Assembly (NCBI GenBank): GCA_945917765.1
Contig: CAMEHU010000010.1
Location: forward strand, 1 to 48,637
Source of the DNA: an uncultured Lachnospiraceae bacterium
GTDB lineage: Bacteria; Bacillota; Clostridia; TANB77; CAG-508
Reading direction: 5' to 3'
DNA length: 48,637 nt
A program made the position numbers and the translations under genes. Of this stretch, positions 8,952 to 19,550 are shown piece after piece. The notes below the pieces were generated by a model. That model saw nothing but the letters and a program-made list of their open reading frames with translations. It was not told where the DNA came from and searched no databases. Every line of letters begins with the position of its first letter. Position 1 is the stretch's first letter.

Positions 8952-9811
8952 TGAATATAAAAAAAGAGATAACAAGTGGTTTTAGATGTAAAACATACAT
9001 TGTAGAAGAGAATAAAAATATTTTCATATATCAAGAATATAAAGATAATGCTTATTATCAAGCTAAAAAGAAATACGATATTCTTAGGAAAATTCAAGAA
9101 AAGGAATATTCTGCGTTCATACCAAAATGTTATAAATATTTTAATTTAAATAATAAGTCTGTTTTATATACTGAACTAAAAAATGGACAGAGTTTAGAAA
9201 AAGTAAGAAAATGTAAAGGAAAATTTCCTCTATCTAAGATTGCTAAGGAACTTTCAGAAACGTTATATAAGGTACATTCAATAAAAGATAGTGAGTGTTT
9301 TGGTTGGATAACGGATAACGGATGTATGGGTCAAAATACTTTACTTGAATATGTCGAAAATGAAATAGAAAGAGTTCAGCCTGTACTTGAAAAAAAATTA
9401 TCAGCAGAAGATTTTGCTTATATTAGAGAAAAGGAAGAAGAAGTTAAAAAATATGTTAGGAGCTTAAGAAATATAGAACCACAATTAATATGGTATGATT
9501 TAAATCCTGAAAATATTTTAATAGAGGATGATAGATTATCTGCGGTAGTTGATCCTGGTGGAGCTAAGTATGGAATAAAGGAAATAGACCTTGCTTTTAT
9601 AAAAATGGAAGTTTGCAGAGATGATAATGATTTTCAATCAATATTATCGGAATATAAAAAACTAGATGAAAATGTTGACGAAAAGCTAATAGAAATGATG
9701 GGAGTATTGGTAGAATTAGATGATATGATGTTAAGATTAGGTGAAAATATATTTATACCGATACCATACTGCTCAAATTTCAAAAAAATAATAAGCAAAA
9801 ATATTAATTGA
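8951..9811 (+). CDS. APH/choline-kinase-fold phosphotransferase, 286 aa
   Basis: WYDLNPENILI (residues 181-191) corresponds to the kinase catalytic loop HGDLxxxN, with catalytic Asp183 and Asn188 kept and the usual His changed to Tyr. VVDPGG (Asp201) corresponds to the metal-binding D-F-G/D-x-x segment, and KEIDLAF follows as in aminoglycoside and fructosamine kinases. An N-terminal lobe of about 90 residues precedes the catalytic lobe. The enzyme would phosphorylate a small hydroxylated or amino substrate with ATP in the cytoplasm. As the last gene of the operon it may install a phosphate on the product, or inactivate the product for self-protection. Both ideas are inference. Its ATG overlaps the stop of the ligase by one base (TAATG), which signals translational coupling. 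Confidence 0.75.
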   Translation: MNIKKEITSGFRCKTYIVEENKNIFIYQEYKDNAYYQAKKKYDILRKIQEKEYSAFIPKCYKYFNLNNKSVLYTELKNGQSLEKVRKCKGKFPLSKIAKELSETLYKVHSIKDSECFGWITDNGCMGQNTLLEYVENEIERVQPVLEKKLSAEDFAYIREKEEEVKKYVRSLRNIEPQLIWYDLNPENILIEDDRLSAVVDPGGAKYGIKEIDLAFIKMEVCRDDNDFQSILSEYKKLDENVDEKLIEMMGVLVELDDMMLRLGENIFIPIPYCSNFKKIISKNIN

Positions 9812-9836
9812 CAAAAATAAAAAGTGATGTTAATAT
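9808..9836 (+). promoter_or_regulatory. Promoter of the argS T-box transcript
   Basis: TTGACA (9808-9813) and TAATAT (9831-9836) are 17 bases apart. The -35 box overlaps the stop codon of the kinase gene. A TATAAT at 9858-9863 is an alternative -10, but it lacks a good -35. Confidence 0.7.
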
Positions 9837-9865
9837 TTTAATATATAAAATTAAACCTATAATAC

Positions 9866-10122
9866 AAGAGAGTAATTTTATTCAAAGCTAAAGCGAGTTG
9901 GGAATGGTGGAAGCCAACAGCAAGGAATAACATGAAAAGAGCTTGTTAGGGACTATCGGAAATTGTAATAAAGTATGATAGAACGGAAGACTCGCCGTTA
10001 TTGAGATAGAGAGATTTTCGTAATATGATAAGCAAAATATTATGAAAATAACTAAAGTGGTACCGTGCTAAAAAGCACCTTTAGACAATAAGATTTATTT
10101 TTTTATCTTATTGTCTTTTTTT
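9866..10122 (+). ncRNA. T-box riboswitch upstream of argS
   Basis: The leader has the T-box layout: a long stem I region (9866-10000), the conserved T-box sequence AGTGGTACCGTG (10056-10067), and then a terminator hairpin. The T-box binds uncharged tRNA and blocks termination so argS is expressed when charged tRNA-Arg is low. The specifier codon is likely AGA in GAAAAGAGC (around 9934-9942). I read this by analogy and have not folded it. Confidence 0.85.
10083..10122 (+). terminator. T-box regulatory terminator of argS
   Basis: AGACAATAAGAT (10083-10094) pairs with ATCTTATTGTCT (10105-10116) and is followed by a T-run. This is the conditional terminator of the argS leader. Confidence 0.85.
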
Positions 10123-10181
10123 ATTAATAAAAAGTTAGTAAAAGGATGTGTTATTTTGCTAATTTGAACGGAGGTAATGTT

Positions 10182-11897
10182 ATGTTAGATTTTAAAAAAG
10201 AAATTGCTAATGCGATAGAAGAAGCTACTAAATTAAATAGTGATGAAATTTATGGATTCATCGAAATACCTAAGGATTCAGAAAATGGAGATTATGCATT
10301 TCCATGTTTCAAATTAGCTAAGCAATTAAGAAAATCACCTGCTGAAATTGCTAGGAATATTACAGAAAGAATACAGTTAGATGATGACATAATTGAGAGA
10401 ATGGAAGTTGCTGTAGGTTATATAAATTTTTTCCTAAATAAAAATAAGTTAGCAGAAGTGGTAATTAAAGAAATGCAAGAAAAAAATGAATATGGAAAGT
10501 CAGAATTTGGAAAAGGAACTACTGTATTAGTGGAGTACTCATCACCAAATATTGCAAAGCCATTCCATATTGGACACTTAAGAACAACATTAATTGGTAG
10601 TGCTTTATATAATATATATAAATACTTAGGATACAATACAATTGGAATAAATCATTTGGGAGATTATGGCACTCAATTTGGAAAAATGATAGAAGCATAT
10701 AAGTTATGGGGAGTAGAGTATGATTTACAAAATGATGCCATAAATAAAATGATGGATATGTATGTTCGAATTAATGAGCTGTGCAAAAGAGATGAAAGTG
10801 TTTTAGAACAATGTAGAGAAAACTTCAGACTGTTAGAATCAGGAGATAGTTATTGCACAGACCTTTGGAAAAAATTTAGTGACTTAAGTATGATTGAGTT
10901 CAATAAAATATATGATATTTTAAATGTTAAATTTGATTCATTAAAAGGAGAAGCTTTTTATGCAGATAAAACTAATGAAGTAATAGAAACTTTAGAGAAA
11001 AAAGGAAAAATCACTGAATCAGAAGGTGCTAAAATAGTTGATTTAGCTAATGTTGGAATAGAAACACCATGTATAGTACAAAAAACTAATGGTTCAAGTA
11101 TATATGCAACAAGAGATTTAGCTGCAATTATGTATAGAGCAAAGAAATATGATTTTGATAAATGCTTATATGTTGTAGCATATGAACAAAATTTATATTT
11201 TAAACAAATATTTGAAGTTGCAAAATACTTAGTTGATGAAAAATATGCAAAAGGATTGAAACATATTTCATACGGAATGGTTGCATTGCCAACAGGAAAA
11301 ATGTCAACAAGACTTGGTAATGTGGTAAAAATAGAAGATTTAATTAATGGAACAATTGAAAGAGCAAAAGAGATTATTTCAGAAAAAAATATGGAATTAA
11401 AAGATAAAGAAGAAATTGCGAAAATAGTTGGAATTGGAGCAATTATTTTTAATACTTTATCTACAACATGTATTAAAGACCAAATTTTTGATTGGAATAC
11501 TGCATTAAATTTTCAAGGTGAAACTGGACCATATATCCAATATATGTATGTTAGAACAAAGAGTATTATTGATAAAACAAAATTCAACTGTTTAGAAAAT
11601 AAAAATGTAAATATTTTAACACAATATTTACAAGATAGGGCTTCTCAAAACTTATTAAAAATTATATATAGTTTTGAAGATACTTTAAAACAAGTAACAG
11701 AAAAAAATGAACCATCTATTTTATCAAGATATTTAGTAGATATAGCAAAAGCATATAGTGTATTTTATAATGAAAATAAGATAATTGTAGATGATGAGAA
11801 AATAAAAAACTCTAGATTATTTTTAACGTATGCAACTGGAAAAATTTTAAAAATAGGAGGAAATTTATTGGGTATGCAAATGCCTGATAAGATGTAA
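10182..11897 (+). CDS. argS: Arginyl-tRNA synthetase, 571 aa
   Basis: Class I synthetase that charges tRNA-Arg. The N-terminal Add-1-like domain is followed by NIAKPFHIGHLRTT with HIGH at 129-132, YATRDLAAI, and the KMSTR loop (373-377), then a C-terminal DALR-type anticodon-binding domain ending LLGMQMPDKM. Length is normal for bacterial ArgRS. The start at 10182 follows GGAGG with good spacing. An upstream in-frame ATG at 10146 has no ribosome binding site and would add 12 residues not expected in the family. Control is by the T-box immediately upstream. The gene is transcribed alone and followed by a hairpin at 11978. Confidence 0.96.
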   Translation: MLDFKKEIANAIEEATKLNSDEIYGFIEIPKDSENGDYAFPCFKLAKQLRKSPAEIARNITERIQLDDDIIERMEVAVGYINFFLNKNKLAEVVIKEMQEKNEYGKSEFGKGTTVLVEYSSPNIAKPFHIGHLRTTLIGSALYNIYKYLGYNTIGINHLGDYGTQFGKMIEAYKLWGVEYDLQNDAINKMMDMYVRINELCKRDESVLEQCRENFRLLESGDSYCTDLWKKFSDLSMIEFNKIYDILNVKFDSLKGEAFYADKTNEVIETLEKKGKITESEGAKIVDLANVGIETPCIVQKTNGSSIYATRDLAAIMYRAKKYDFDKCLYVVAYEQNLYFKQIFEVAKYLVDEKYAKGLKHISYGMVALPTGKMSTRLGNVVKIEDLINGTIERAKEIISEKNMELKDKEEIAKIVGIGAIIFNTLSTTCIKDQIFDWNTALNFQGETGPYIQYMYVRTKSIIDKTKFNCLENKNVNILTQYLQDRASQNLLKIIYSFEDTLKQVTEKNEPSILSRYLVDIAKAYSVFYNENKIIVDDEKIKNSRLFLTYATGKILKIGGNLLGMQMPDKM

Positions 11898-11977
11898 TCA
11901 ATTTTTTGAGAGCAAAAGAAGCTAAACGGCGTAAAAATTAAAATGTAATGTGAAATAAAAAAATAACCACGATTATG

Positions 11978-12014
11978 ATAAGTTTTTTCATTTGGTTTGA
12001 ATGAAAAAACTTAT
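11978..12014 (+). terminator. Hairpin downstream of argS
   Basis: ATAAGTTTTTTCATT (11978-11992) pairs perfectly with AATGAAAAAACTTAT (12000-12014) around a 7-base loop, followed by a T-rich stretch. It probably terminates argS. The A/T-only stem makes it weaker than usual. Confidence 0.55.
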
Positions 12015-12344
12015 TCAATTTTATTAAAATTTATGAAGGGGTTGGGATGTAATCCCAAAATGTAGAATTTTTCAAAATGCATTTATGCGTGTGGACAAAT
12101 TCATTGCTTGCCAGGACAAAAAATAGCAATTTTGAAGTGGCAAGCATAAATTCTAGCATCGTAACTAAACATTTTGAGGTACATTATAAAAGAAAATAAA
12201 TGCTTTTTTTAAAAGTAATAAATTGTACCTAATTATTTACTTTTTAATGTACTTACTTTTGTAATTAAAAAGCATTTATTTTGTACCGTATAAGTAAATT
12301 TATTTTACTTATATGGTACAAAAAAGTTAAAATATAATCAATTT
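12015..12344. repeat. Gene-free stretch with nested inverted repeats at the recombinase 3' side
   Basis: No open reading frame of useful length. Inverted repeats are TTGGGAT/ATCCCAA (12042-12058), GCTTGCCA/TGGCAAGC (12106-12113 and 12138-12145), AAATAAATGCTTTTT with AAAAAGCATTTATTT (12194-12208 and 12267-12281), and a 16-bp stem starting GTACCGTATAAG (12283-12298) pairing with 12304-12319 with one G-U pair. The last stem lacks a following T-run on either strand, so it is not an ordinary terminator. The region could be the end of the mobile element, a recombinase binding region or a structured RNA. Confidence 0.5.
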
Positions 12345-14189
<1,845 letters not shown>

Positions 14190-14325
14190 TTAAGTGTTTT
14201 ATAAAATAATCTTCATTTGTTTTTATTACATCAAAATAGGCATCAGATTAGCCTATATTCAGCTAAACTGACACCTAACATATAAATGCTATAAAATGAA
14301 AAATCATAAATAAAACGGTTTGACA

Positions 14326-14598
14326 TCAGCTAACTGAAATATAATCACTTAATCTGAAAATTGGAATTTTTTGAGCTACATTACCAACATAGAAGTAGTT
14401 TACATCATTAAAGAAAAGGTATAGCTTGTCCTTAATAATAACTTTATGAGGCTCTACATACGCTAAATTTGTACGCTCAACAATTCGAAGATTTCCTTCC
14501 ATTATCTTTGGTTCAGTATTATTGAAACTGCAAGCCCAAGTAATTTTGGTTTTTAATTCTTCTGTCATTATGATATTTTTCTTAATTATGTGTATCAT
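14326..14598 (-). CDS. Small uncharacterised protein of the recombinase element, 90 aa
   Basis: The start at 14598 follows AGGAGG with about 10-base spacing. An upstream in-frame ATG (14625) overlaps that site and is less likely. The protein begins MIHIIKKNIIMTEEL and has alternating hydrophobic and charged stretches (KVIIKDKLYLFFNDVNYFYV) consistent with a small beta-rich domain. I recognise no family. It lies between the recombinase and tRNA-Leu on the same strand, so it may be an accessory factor of the element. It could be a directionality factor, but nothing in the sequence shows that. Confidence 0.5.
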   Translation of the reverse strand: MIHIIKKNIIMTEELKTKITWACSFNNTEPKIMEGNLRIVERTNLAYVEPHKVIIKDKLYLFFNDVNYFYVGNVAQKIPIFRLSDYISVS

Positions 14599-14627
14599 AC
14601 CACAAAAACCTCCTAAATTCAACATTT

Positions 14628-14747
14628 TTAGGCCTCTTGTATGAGATTTTCGACTAGTAAATGTAAGTCTGTATAAGAGATAATAGAATAATCATACAAA
14701 AAAGACCAATTCTTACGAATTGATCTTTCAATTTTTGCGTTCGTCAT
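14628..14747 (-). CDS. Possible very small ORF, 39 aa, between tRNA-Leu and the recombinase element
   Basis: The frame from ATG 14747 (MTNAKIERSIRKNWSF) ends two bases before the next reading frame opens. There is no convincing ribosome binding site, and the DNA contains an inverted repeat (GACCAATTC/GAATTGATC, about 14702-14723) that could be its real content. Listed with low confidence. The frame continues upstream into tRNA-Leu, and that extension is certainly not coding. Confidence 0.2.
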   Translation of the reverse strand: MTNAKIERSIRKNWSFLYDYSIISYTDLHLLVENLIQEA

Positions 14748-14808
14748 TTTTCTAATCTCGAAACCTACTAGTTTCAAGCATTTCAAAAAGTTCGACAAAA
14801 ACTTGCTT

Positions 14809-14891
14809 TGGTGCCTGGGGTGGGACTCGAACCCACATGGTTTCCCGCTGGATTTTGAATCCAGTGCGTCTGCCAGTTCCGCCACTCAGGC
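14809..14891 (-). tRNA. tRNA-Leu (anticodon CAA)
   Basis: The minus strand begins GCCTGAGTGGCGGAACTGG, has anticodon stem-loop CTGGA-TTCAAAA-TCCAG giving anticodon CAA (decodes UUG), a long variable arm, T-arm GTGGGTTCGAGTCCCAC, and an encoded CCA (14811-14809). The type II shape fits Leu. In my manual pairing the acceptor stem has one A-C mismatch at position 6/67. Confidence 0.95.
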
Positions 14892-15027
14892 ATAAATGAT
14901 TACTAAATTATATTAACACACTTTAAAATTTTTGTCTACTATAAATTACAAAATTTTGAAATTTTTTTATAAATATTAATAAATAAAAACAAATAAAATA
15001 ATGTCGAATTATGTCGAACGATTTTTC

Positions 15028-15056
15028 TTGACTGTATAATAAAATGATGCTATTAT
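15028..15056 (+). promoter_or_regulatory. Promoter of the sortase/adhesin operon
   Basis: TTGACT (15028-15033) and TATTAT (15051-15056) with a 17-base spacer. A leader of about 140 bases follows before the sortase start. The near-tandem ATGTCGAA just upstream (15001-15018) is unexplained. Confidence 0.65.
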
Positions 15057-15203
15057 AATAGTATCCAATTTCTATATAGAATTGAATCATATAAAATTAA
15101 GCAATCTAAATTTGATTGTATTTTAAAATTTAATCTTAAAAATTTTGATATTCTAAAAATATTAAATCCAAAATTATAATTTAATAATATTAGGAGGTGA
15201 CAA

Positions 15204-15902
15204 TTGAAAAGAAAATTTGTTGCTATATTAATATGTGCTATTTTGTTTGCTTGCATTTTTCTTATTGAAATTAGCTTATATAAGATAGTGTTCCTAAAAA
15301 ATAAAGAAAAATCAGAGGAATTGTTAAAAATTGCACATGAAATGATTGATATGAAGAATGAAGATAATACTACAAATGAAGCTAGTTACAGAGAAAATAA
15401 AGCTGATAATAGAATTGACGAAAAAGAATACGGAATAGGTGGTATTACTGATAAAAACGAAAATGAATTAAATAACAAAAACAAAATTATAAATGAAAAT
15501 GGAATATTGGGTATATTAGTAATAAAAAAACTAAATATTGAGGCACCTGTACGAGAAGGAACTTCTCAAGATGTCATAAAAACAGCAGTTGGGCATTTTG
15601 TAGAAAGTGATTATTGGAATGGAAACATTTCATTAGCATCACATAATGGAGGAGCAAACGCACATTATTTTGAAAAAATTAATTCTCTAAAAATAGGTGA
15701 TGAAATAGAATATATAACTAAAATTGGAAGAAAAAAGTATCAAGTAAAAAGTATTAGTAAAATCAGAGATACTGATTGGTCAATGGTTATGAAGACTAAT
15801 AATTCTAAAAATACTGACAATGCTCAAAATACGATAACTTTAATTACATGTATATCAAGGCAACCAAACTATAGATTATGTATTCGTGGAGTTGAAGTGT
15901 AA
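15204..15902 (+). CDS. Sortase, 232 aa
   Basis: A membrane-anchored transpeptidase that joins LPxTG proteins to the cell wall. One N-terminal membrane segment (residues about 6-30) is followed by a Lys/Asn-rich linker and the sortase core: LGILVIKKLNIEAPVREG, catalytic His147 in LASHNGG, Cys216 in TLITCISR, and a C-terminal IRGVEV strand. Organisation and length fit class D-like or housekeeping sortases of Clostridia. The subclass is not certain. The start is TTG at 15204, preceded by AGGAGGTGA with correct spacing. The substrate is very likely the LPKTG protein encoded 20 bases downstream. Confidence 0.9.
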   Translation: MKRKFVAILICAILFACIFLIEISLYKIVFLKNKEKSEELLKIAHEMIDMKNEDNTTNEASYRENKADNRIDEKEYGIGGITDKNENELNNKNKIINENGILGILVIKKLNIEAPVREGTSQDVIKTAVGHFVESDYWNGNISLASHNGGANAHYFEKINSLKIGDEIEYITKIGRKKYQVKSISKIRDTDWSMVMKTNNSKNTDNAQNTITLITCISRQPNYRLCIRGVEV

Positions 15903-15922
15903 ATAGAAAGGATGTAGAAAAT

Positions 15923-17662
15923 ATGAAAAAAGTATTAAAAATGCTTATAGCGTTTTTGGTAATAATGGCTCAAGCTATTATTCTAATGAATAACGTAAAT
16001 GCTGCAAACATAGGAGAAATAAAAGATTTAGAAAGAGGCGAAAAAGGATATTATTGTGTTCAAAAATGGGATGGTAAGAAATGGATTTATTTAACATATA
16101 ATCAAACATTTTATACTGATTCAGACGGGCAAAGATATATGGCTTACTGTTTATGTCCTGGTTTGCCAGGGGTGGGATATGTATCTGGTGAAAAAGAAAC
16201 ATACCAAGTTAAAATAAACGAACAATTAGATAATGATGTAATTTGGAGAGTACTAAAAAATGGTTATCCTAATAAATCTATAGAGGAGCTTGGTTTGGAA
16301 ACAGCAGATGATGCATATTTTGCAACTATGCAAGCTATAAATGCAATTTTAAGAGGTTACACATTAGAACAAGCACAAGAATTGTATTCTCCCGGTAAAT
16401 TTGCAATAAATGGTGAGAATATAGAAGATATACAAAGACGTGGAGAAAAGACTTTAAATGCAATGTATAACTTAATTAATATAGGTTTAAATGGAACAGA
16501 AAGTAGAAAACAATTTTTGAATATTTCAATAAAGAAACAATCAGAGTTTCAAGAAGAAAATAGTGAATTTTATTCACAAGTATTTGCAATTGATTCTTCT
16601 GCAGAAATTAGTAATTATAGTATTGATAAGATAGAAGGTCTACCTGAAGGTTCATATATAGTTGATGTTAACGGTAATAAAAAAGAAGTATTTAATAATT
16701 CAGAAAGTTTTAAAGTATTGATACCTAAAAATTGCAAAGATAATGAAATTAGTGGAAATATTAAAATAAAAGTATTACAAAAAAATTATCCGGTATATTA
16801 TGGAGCATCATTAATTGAAGGTTATCAAGATTACGCTTTATGCAATAAATCATATGGAGAAAATGTAGCAGAAGTTAGCGTAAATGCTAAATTAGATAAA
16901 TCTGAACTTGTAATAAAAAAAATAGATAGTGAAAATAAAAATGGTCTAAAAGGTGTTAAATTTAAAATCATAACTTCGGATGGAGAAACTAATGAGTATG
17001 AAACAGATGACGAAGGGAAAATTATAATTTCAAATCAAAAGCCAGGAACAATTATTATTAAAGAAACAAAACCTATTGGAAAATACCAAATTAATGAAAA
17101 TGAAGTTAAAGTGGATTTGAAATATAATGAAAAAAGAGAAGTAGTTATTGAAAATGAACTGCAAAAAGGTAAAATAAAAATAATTAAAACCGATAAAAAT
17201 AATAATGAAATAAAACTGGAAAATGTAAAATTTGAATTAAGAGATGAAAATGATAAAGTCATCAGAGAAGGTAAAACTGATAAAAATGGCGAATTAATTT
17301 TTGATAATTTGGTGATAGGAAAATATAAGTTGGTTGAAACTGAAACAAATTCTGAATACAAACTTCAAGATGAAGAAGTAATTGTTGAAGTTTTAAATAA
17401 TAAAGTTCAAGAAGTAAATATACAAAATGAAAAAGATGAAATCCCAGAAGAGCAAAAAAAGGAAAAAGTAGAGGAAAGCAATGATGAATCTATTGAAGAA
17501 TACGAAGAAAAACAGACATATGTTGAAGAAAACATAATTATCAATGATAAAAAATTACCAAAAACAGGGGAAGATTTTGTTTTAAATGATATGATAAAAA
17601 ATACATTATTATTTAATATGTTTAATTCAATTTTTTTGATAAGAGTATTTAGAAAAAAATAA
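15923..17662 (+). CDS. LPxTG surface protein with thioester-like domain and Cna-B/SpaA repeats, 579 aa
   Basis: Signal peptide at residues 1-27 (MKKVLKMLIAFLVIMAQAII, cleavage near NAAN). The N-terminal domain has AYCLCPG (Cys76) and ATMQAINAIL (Gln137). A Cys paired with a Gln in TQxA-like context is the arrangement of thioester adhesin domains, which can bond covalently to host amines. Two Cna-B/SpaA-type domains follow (about 325-410 and 412-505), recognised by KKIDSENKNGLKGVKFKI and IIKTDKNNNEIKLENVKFEL and by GxYxLxET-like ends. A Glu/Lys-rich stalk leads to the sorting signal LPKTG (545-549), a hydrophobic stretch and a basic tail (RKK). It probably functions as a cell-wall adhesin attached by the adjacent sortase. 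Confidence 0.85.
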   Translation: MKKVLKMLIAFLVIMAQAIILMNNVNAANIGEIKDLERGEKGYYCVQKWDGKKWIYLTYNQTFYTDSDGQRYMAYCLCPGLPGVGYVSGEKETYQVKINEQLDNDVIWRVLKNGYPNKSIEELGLETADDAYFATMQAINAILRGYTLEQAQELYSPGKFAINGENIEDIQRRGEKTLNAMYNLINIGLNGTESRKQFLNISIKKQSEFQEENSEFYSQVFAIDSSAEISNYSIDKIEGLPEGSYIVDVNGNKKEVFNNSESFKVLIPKNCKDNEISGNIKIKVLQKNYPVYYGASLIEGYQDYALCNKSYGENVAEVSVNAKLDKSELVIKKIDSENKNGLKGVKFKIITSDGETNEYETDDEGKIIISNQKPGTIIIKETKPIGKYQINENEVKVDLKYNEKREVVIENELQKGKIKIIKTDKNNNEIKLENVKFELRDENDKVIREGKTDKNGELIFDNLVIGKYKLVETETNSEYKLQDEEVIVEVLNNKVQEVNIQNEKDEIPEEQKKEKVEESNDESIEEYEEKQTYVEENIIINDKKLPKTGEDFVLNDMIKNTLLFNMFNSIFLIRVFRKK

Positions 17663-17746
17663 CTTGAAAATCCTTACTCAAAACATTGATTTTTATAATA
17701 AATTTATATATAATGAAAGCAAATTTAGAGTTAGGGAGGCTTGAAA

Positions 17747-19546
17747 ATGAAATTTAATAATGAAATATATAATACTCATGAAATAAATAATTTTAAAGAA
17801 TTAATTAGCGCTACAGTGGAAAGATTTCCTAATAATATAGCATATAAATTTAAAAAGAATTTTGGAAAAAGTAATGAATGTGTTATTGAAAAAACATATA
17901 AACAAATTGAGAAAGAAATAAAATGTTTTTCAACAGCGTTATTAAATTTAGGATTAGAGAACAAAAAAGTTGCTATTATTGGAAATAATAGATATGAATG
18001 GTGTGTAAGCTATTTAGCTGTTACTACTGGAAATATGATAATTGTTCCGTTAGATAAAGCTTTACCTGAAAAGGAAATAGAAAACTTAGTTGAGATTAGT
18101 GGAGCAGAAGTGGTTATTTTTGAAAATAAATATTCAAGTGTTTTTGAAAAAATTAGACAAGCTGAAAATAAAAAGTTAGAAATCTTTATAAATATGGATT
18201 ATGAAAAAGAAAAAAATGGCGTGCTTGCATTTCAGGAATTAGTTAATCAAGGAGAAAGGCTAATTGAAGAAGGAAATGATGATTATAATAAAATTGATAT
18301 TGATAATGATAAATTAAGTGTATTGTTATTTACATCAGGAACAACATCACAACCTAAAGGTGTAATGTTATCACAAAAAAATATATGTTCAAATGTTACT
18401 GCAACGTCAAAGTTAGCAAAAATGTATCCTGATGATGTGTTATTATCTTTTTTACCATTACATCACACATTTGAATGTACAATAACGTTTTTGTATGGCT
18501 TTTATTGTGGAGTAACAGTTGCCTTTTGTGATGGTTTAAAATATATTGCAAAAAATCTTGTTGAATATAAAGTTAGTGTAATAGTTGCTGTACCACTTGT
18601 GCTAGAAGCAATGTATAAAAAAATAGAAAATGGAATAGAAAAGTCAGGCAAAACAAAACTAGTAAAAATAATGGGAAAAATCTCAAATTTTCTATATAAA
18701 TATCTACATATAGACATTAGAAGAAAATTGTTTAAATCAGTTATAGACCAGTTAGGTGGTAGAGTTAGAATTTTATATTTTGGCGCTGCTGCAATGAATA
18801 AAACAGTTATAGATGGATATAACACATTTGGAATAGCTACAATTCAAGGTTATGGATTAACTGAAACATCTCCATTGCTTGCTGCCGAATCAGATAAGCA
18901 AAAAAGACCTGGAAGTGTAGGAAGAAATCCATATAATGTTCAATTAAAAATAATTGATGAAGATGGAAATGAAATCGGATTAGCCAAAGGTTCTGATGAG
19001 GTTCAGATGAATACTCAAGAAGAGAACAAAATAGGAGAGATTGTTGCTAAAGGTCCAAATGTTATGTTGGGGTATTACAACAATGAAAATGAAACAAACA
19101 AAGTATTAAAAGATGGATGGTTTTATACAGGTGATTTAGGTTATTTTGATAAAGATGGTTTTTTATATATTACTGGTAGAAAAAAAGAGGTTATAGTCTT
19201 AAAAAATGGTGAAAATGTATATCCATCTGATATAGAATTCTTAGTTAACAGGTTATCATATGTTCAAGAAAGCATATTATTCCCAAGAGAAAATTCTAAA
19301 AAAGAACTTGCTTTAGGAATTAAAATTGTATATGATGATGAACAAATAAAAGAAAAATTCGGAGAAAAATCTAGTGAAGAGTATGAAAAATTAGTATGGG
19401 AAGATATCAAAGAGATAAATAAAACTTTACCAGTATTTAAAAGAATAAAGGAATTAATTCTAACTACAGAACCACTTGAAAAAACAACAACACAAAAAAT
19501 AAAAAGATTTAAAGAATTTGAAAAAATATTGAAGAATAATGCTTAA
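17747..19546 (+). CDS. Long-chain acyl-CoA (or acyl-ACP) synthetase, AMP-binding, 599 aa
   Basis: ANL-family enzyme. The phosphate loop is LLFTSGTTSQPKGVMLS, then LPLHHTFE, QGYGLTETSP, DGWFYTGDLG, the hinge GRKKEVIVLKNGENVYPSDI, and C-terminal Lys in TTTQKIKR. It resembles FadD15/long-chain fatty acid ligases that activate free fatty acids with ATP. ATG 17747 has AGGGAGG at good spacing. The TTG at 17741 lies too close to that site. It is closely related to the second acyl synthetase at 37364, which heads the fatty-acid operon. This copy stands alone between the adhesin gene and the convergent sigK. Confidence 0.88.
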   Translation: MKFNNEIYNTHEINNFKELISATVERFPNNIAYKFKKNFGKSNECVIEKTYKQIEKEIKCFSTALLNLGLENKKVAIIGNNRYEWCVSYLAVTTGNMIIVPLDKALPEKEIENLVEISGAEVVIFENKYSSVFEKIRQAENKKLEIFINMDYEKEKNGVLAFQELVNQGERLIEEGNDDYNKIDIDNDKLSVLLFTSGTTSQPKGVMLSQKNICSNVTATSKLAKMYPDDVLLSFLPLHHTFECTITFLYGFYCGVTVAFCDGLKYIAKNLVEYKVSVIVAVPLVLEAMYKKIENGIEKSGKTKLVKIMGKISNFLYKYLHIDIRRKLFKSVIDQLGGRVRILYFGAAAMNKTVIDGYNTFGIATIQGYGLTETSPLLAAESDKQKRPGSVGRNPYNVQLKIIDEDGNEIGLAKGSDEVQMNTQEENKIGEIVAKGPNVMLGYYNNENETNKVLKDGWFYTGDLGYFDKDGFLYITGRKKEVIVLKNGENVYPSDIEFLVNRLSYVQESILFPRENSKKELALGIKIVYDDEQIKEKFGEKSSEEYEKLVWEDIKEINKTLPVFKRIKELILTTEPLEKTTTQKIKRFKEFEKILKNNA

Positions 19547-19550
19547 AGCA

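Noticed and set aside
14628-14885. Protein beginning MAELADALDSKSSG
   Set aside because: The N-terminal half is a translation of tRNA-Leu, a well-known false protein.
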